Of a stretch of DNA of 5,980 nt, positions 4,837-5,980 are shown one piece after another. The DNA comes from DASYAN01 sp036501345 (GTDB lineage: Bacteria > Chloroflexota > Ktedonobacteria > Ktedonobacterales > Ktedonobacteraceae). The stretch is taken from assembly GCA_036501345.1 (NCBI GenBank), contig DASYAN010000583.1, positions 1-5,980 on the forward strand, read 5' to 3'. The position numbers and the translations under genes were made by a program. Within the stretch, counting starts at the first letter, position 1, and each line of letters opens with the position of its first letter. The notes below the pieces were generated by a model. It was not told where the DNA came from. It made no database searches and was given only the letters and a program-made list of their open reading frames with translations.

Positions 4837-5980
4837 TTAAAGTGGTAAACATACTTGTATGGTTACACCACTTGCTGATTGTGGTAAGACTTCAAATGTT
4901 CCTCCTAGCTCTTTAGCACGGTCCTGCATACCGTGCATACCATGTCCAGAATAGATGCGCTGGCTTGAGCCATTGGTGGAAAGGTCATGGTTAGGGCTGC
5001 TTGCTGAGAGACCTCGCCCGTTATCGCTGACTTTGACTGTAATGCTATTGGATTTGAAGTGGAGACGGACCTGAATCTGTGTAGCCTCGGCATGTTTATA
5101 GGCGTTAGTAAGGGCCTCTTGGACTATGCGAAAGAGGGCCGTGCCGATCTGAGCATAACGACCCGCTCGGCGATGATTGCCGTTGGGTGCTTGTTCTGTC
5201 CCATGAACTTCCAGGCTCGTCTTTAGGTCGCTGATAGCCTCAAATTCACGCAGTTGGTCGGTGAGCATTTGGGTGAAGGTTGTTGTACCGCTCATCAATG
5301 GCTTAAGCGAGAACATATAGGTACGCGTTTCCCATAATGCCTGTTTGGAAAGAGTGACTAGTTTTCCGAGGCGCTGTGCCAGTGGTAGGATCAAATCGGC
5401 ATCTTCCTCGGATGCTTCAGCGATACGTTGAGCCTGTGTTTCACATGTCTCGGCTTGTAAGCTCAGCATATAGGTGAGCTGAGCAATACCATCATGGATC
5501 TCACGGGCCATGCGTCCTCGTTCTGCTGCTGCTGCTAGTTGAACCGTTTGCTCAGTTAGACGAATATTGTCTAAGGCCACTAAGAGTTGTGTGCCAGCAA
5601 TCGTTAGAAATTCTTCCTGCTTCCCCGCAAAGGGAGTGGTGCGTCGGCTCTCGGCACCGATAATGATCTGAACTTGGCCGTCTTTGAGGAGTGGAAGGTA
5701 CATATGTGCAATACCGTAGCCAATGTTATCATTCCCTTTGATCGGTTCAAAGCGCAAAATTTTCTGCTTTGAGTTCAGCACTTGTTTGATTAGTTCTTCA
5801 GATCTGGTGGGTAACTGTTCGTTTGGGAGAATGGTTTCGGCTGCAACACAGGTACTGATCTCTGGCTGTGGGTGCTGGCTCTCCTCTTCATCGGCTGGTA
5901 TGCGTATGAGCGCTATCACTAGACGACCAAAATGTCCACCTTGTCGGATCTGTGCCACGCTACGCTGTAAGAGTTCCTGC
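4837..5980 (-). CDS. GAF-domain sensor histidine kinase, NarL/LiaS (HPK7) type, cut by the right edge
   Basis: Partner of the response regulator 16 bp downstream. The first in-frame start visible is GTG at 5956-5958, but there is no Shine-Dalgarno at a proper distance and the frame stays open to the window edge (residues QELLQRS precede it), so the gene is partial and begins to the right. Numbered from that GTG, about 1-135 looks like the main part of a GAF domain (ligand or redox sensing), with strands 'GRLVIALIRI' and 'GIAHMYLPLLKDGQVQIIIGAES'. The HisKA_3 dimerisation domain follows, with phosphoacceptor His155 in MAREIHDGIAQ. The ATPase domain (about 270-373) has the N box FRIVQEALTNAYKHAEA (Glu281, Asn285), the G1 box SDNGRGL (311-317) and the G2 region GHGMHGMQDRAKELGG. 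All catalytic residues are present. No membrane helix is visible in this part; upstream sensor modules or helices may exist outside the window. The stimulus is unknown. Confidence 0.93.
   Translation of the reverse strand, partial: QELLQRSVAQIRQGGHFGRLVIALIRIPADEEESQHPQPEISTCVAAETILPNEQLPTRSEELIKQVLNSKQKILRFEPIKGNDNIGYGIAHMYLPLLKDGQVQIIIGAESRRTTPFAGKQEEFLTIAGTQLLVALDNIRLTEQTVQLAAAAERGRMAREIHDGIAQLTYMLSLQAETCETQAQRIAEASEEDADLILPLAQRLGKLVTLSKQALWETRTYMFSLKPLMSGTTTFTQMLTDQLREFEAISDLKTSLEVHGTEQAPNGNHRRAGRYAQIGTALFRIVQEALTNAYKHAEATQIQVRLHFKSNSITVKVSDNGRGLSASSPNHDLSTNGSSQRIYSGHGMHGMQDRAKELGGTFEVLPQSASGVTIQVCLPL

Overview
The window suggests a Chloroflexota bacterium, most likely a Ktedonobacteria-type organism. 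This is inferred from gene style, since no rRNA or other phylogenetic marker is present. The clues are a PknB-like kinase whose outer part starts with a stalk rich in Ala-Thr 'NATATQQ/ATATAQ' repeats, a membrane-anchored LysM-like protein beside it, a GAF-type NarL/LiaS-like histidine kinase with its LuxR-type regulator, and moderate GC content. The window looks like an ordinary chromosomal signalling neighbourhood. I saw no mobile element, CRISPR array, tRNA or rRNA.

Left part, + strand (1-3241): first comes a membrane-anchored extracytoplasmic protein with one LysM-like module and six cysteines. Its reading frame is open to the left edge, so its start is uncertain. A 228-bp gap follows, holding a candidate extended -10 promoter, a possible 12-codon leader ORF and a weak hairpin with a T-run just before the next ribosome binding site. 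Then comes a 671-residue receptor-like Ser/Thr protein kinase: cytoplasmic catalytic domain, one membrane helix, low-complexity Ala/Thr/Gln stalk, and a C-terminal beta-sandwich (LamG/DUF1080-like) domain outside the cell.

Middle (3242-4157): a GNAT acetyltransferase lies on the - strand, convergent with the kinase, with a plausible terminator between them. Upstream of it is a 318-bp AT-rich gap. This gap has a candidate promoter, a perfect 14-bp palindrome touching the acetyltransferase ribosome binding site, and two hairpins sharing a 7-base motif.

Right part, - strand (4158-5980): a two-component system, with the histidine kinase (cut by the right edge) 16 bp upstream of a NarL/LuxR-family response regulator. 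The kinase senses through at least a GAF domain, autophosphorylates on the HisKA_3 histidine and should pass phosphate to Asp56 of the regulator, which binds DNA through a GerE-type helix-turn-helix. Its targets cannot be read from the window. The Ser/Thr kinase and the LysM protein could together monitor the cell envelope, but that link is inference from proximity only.
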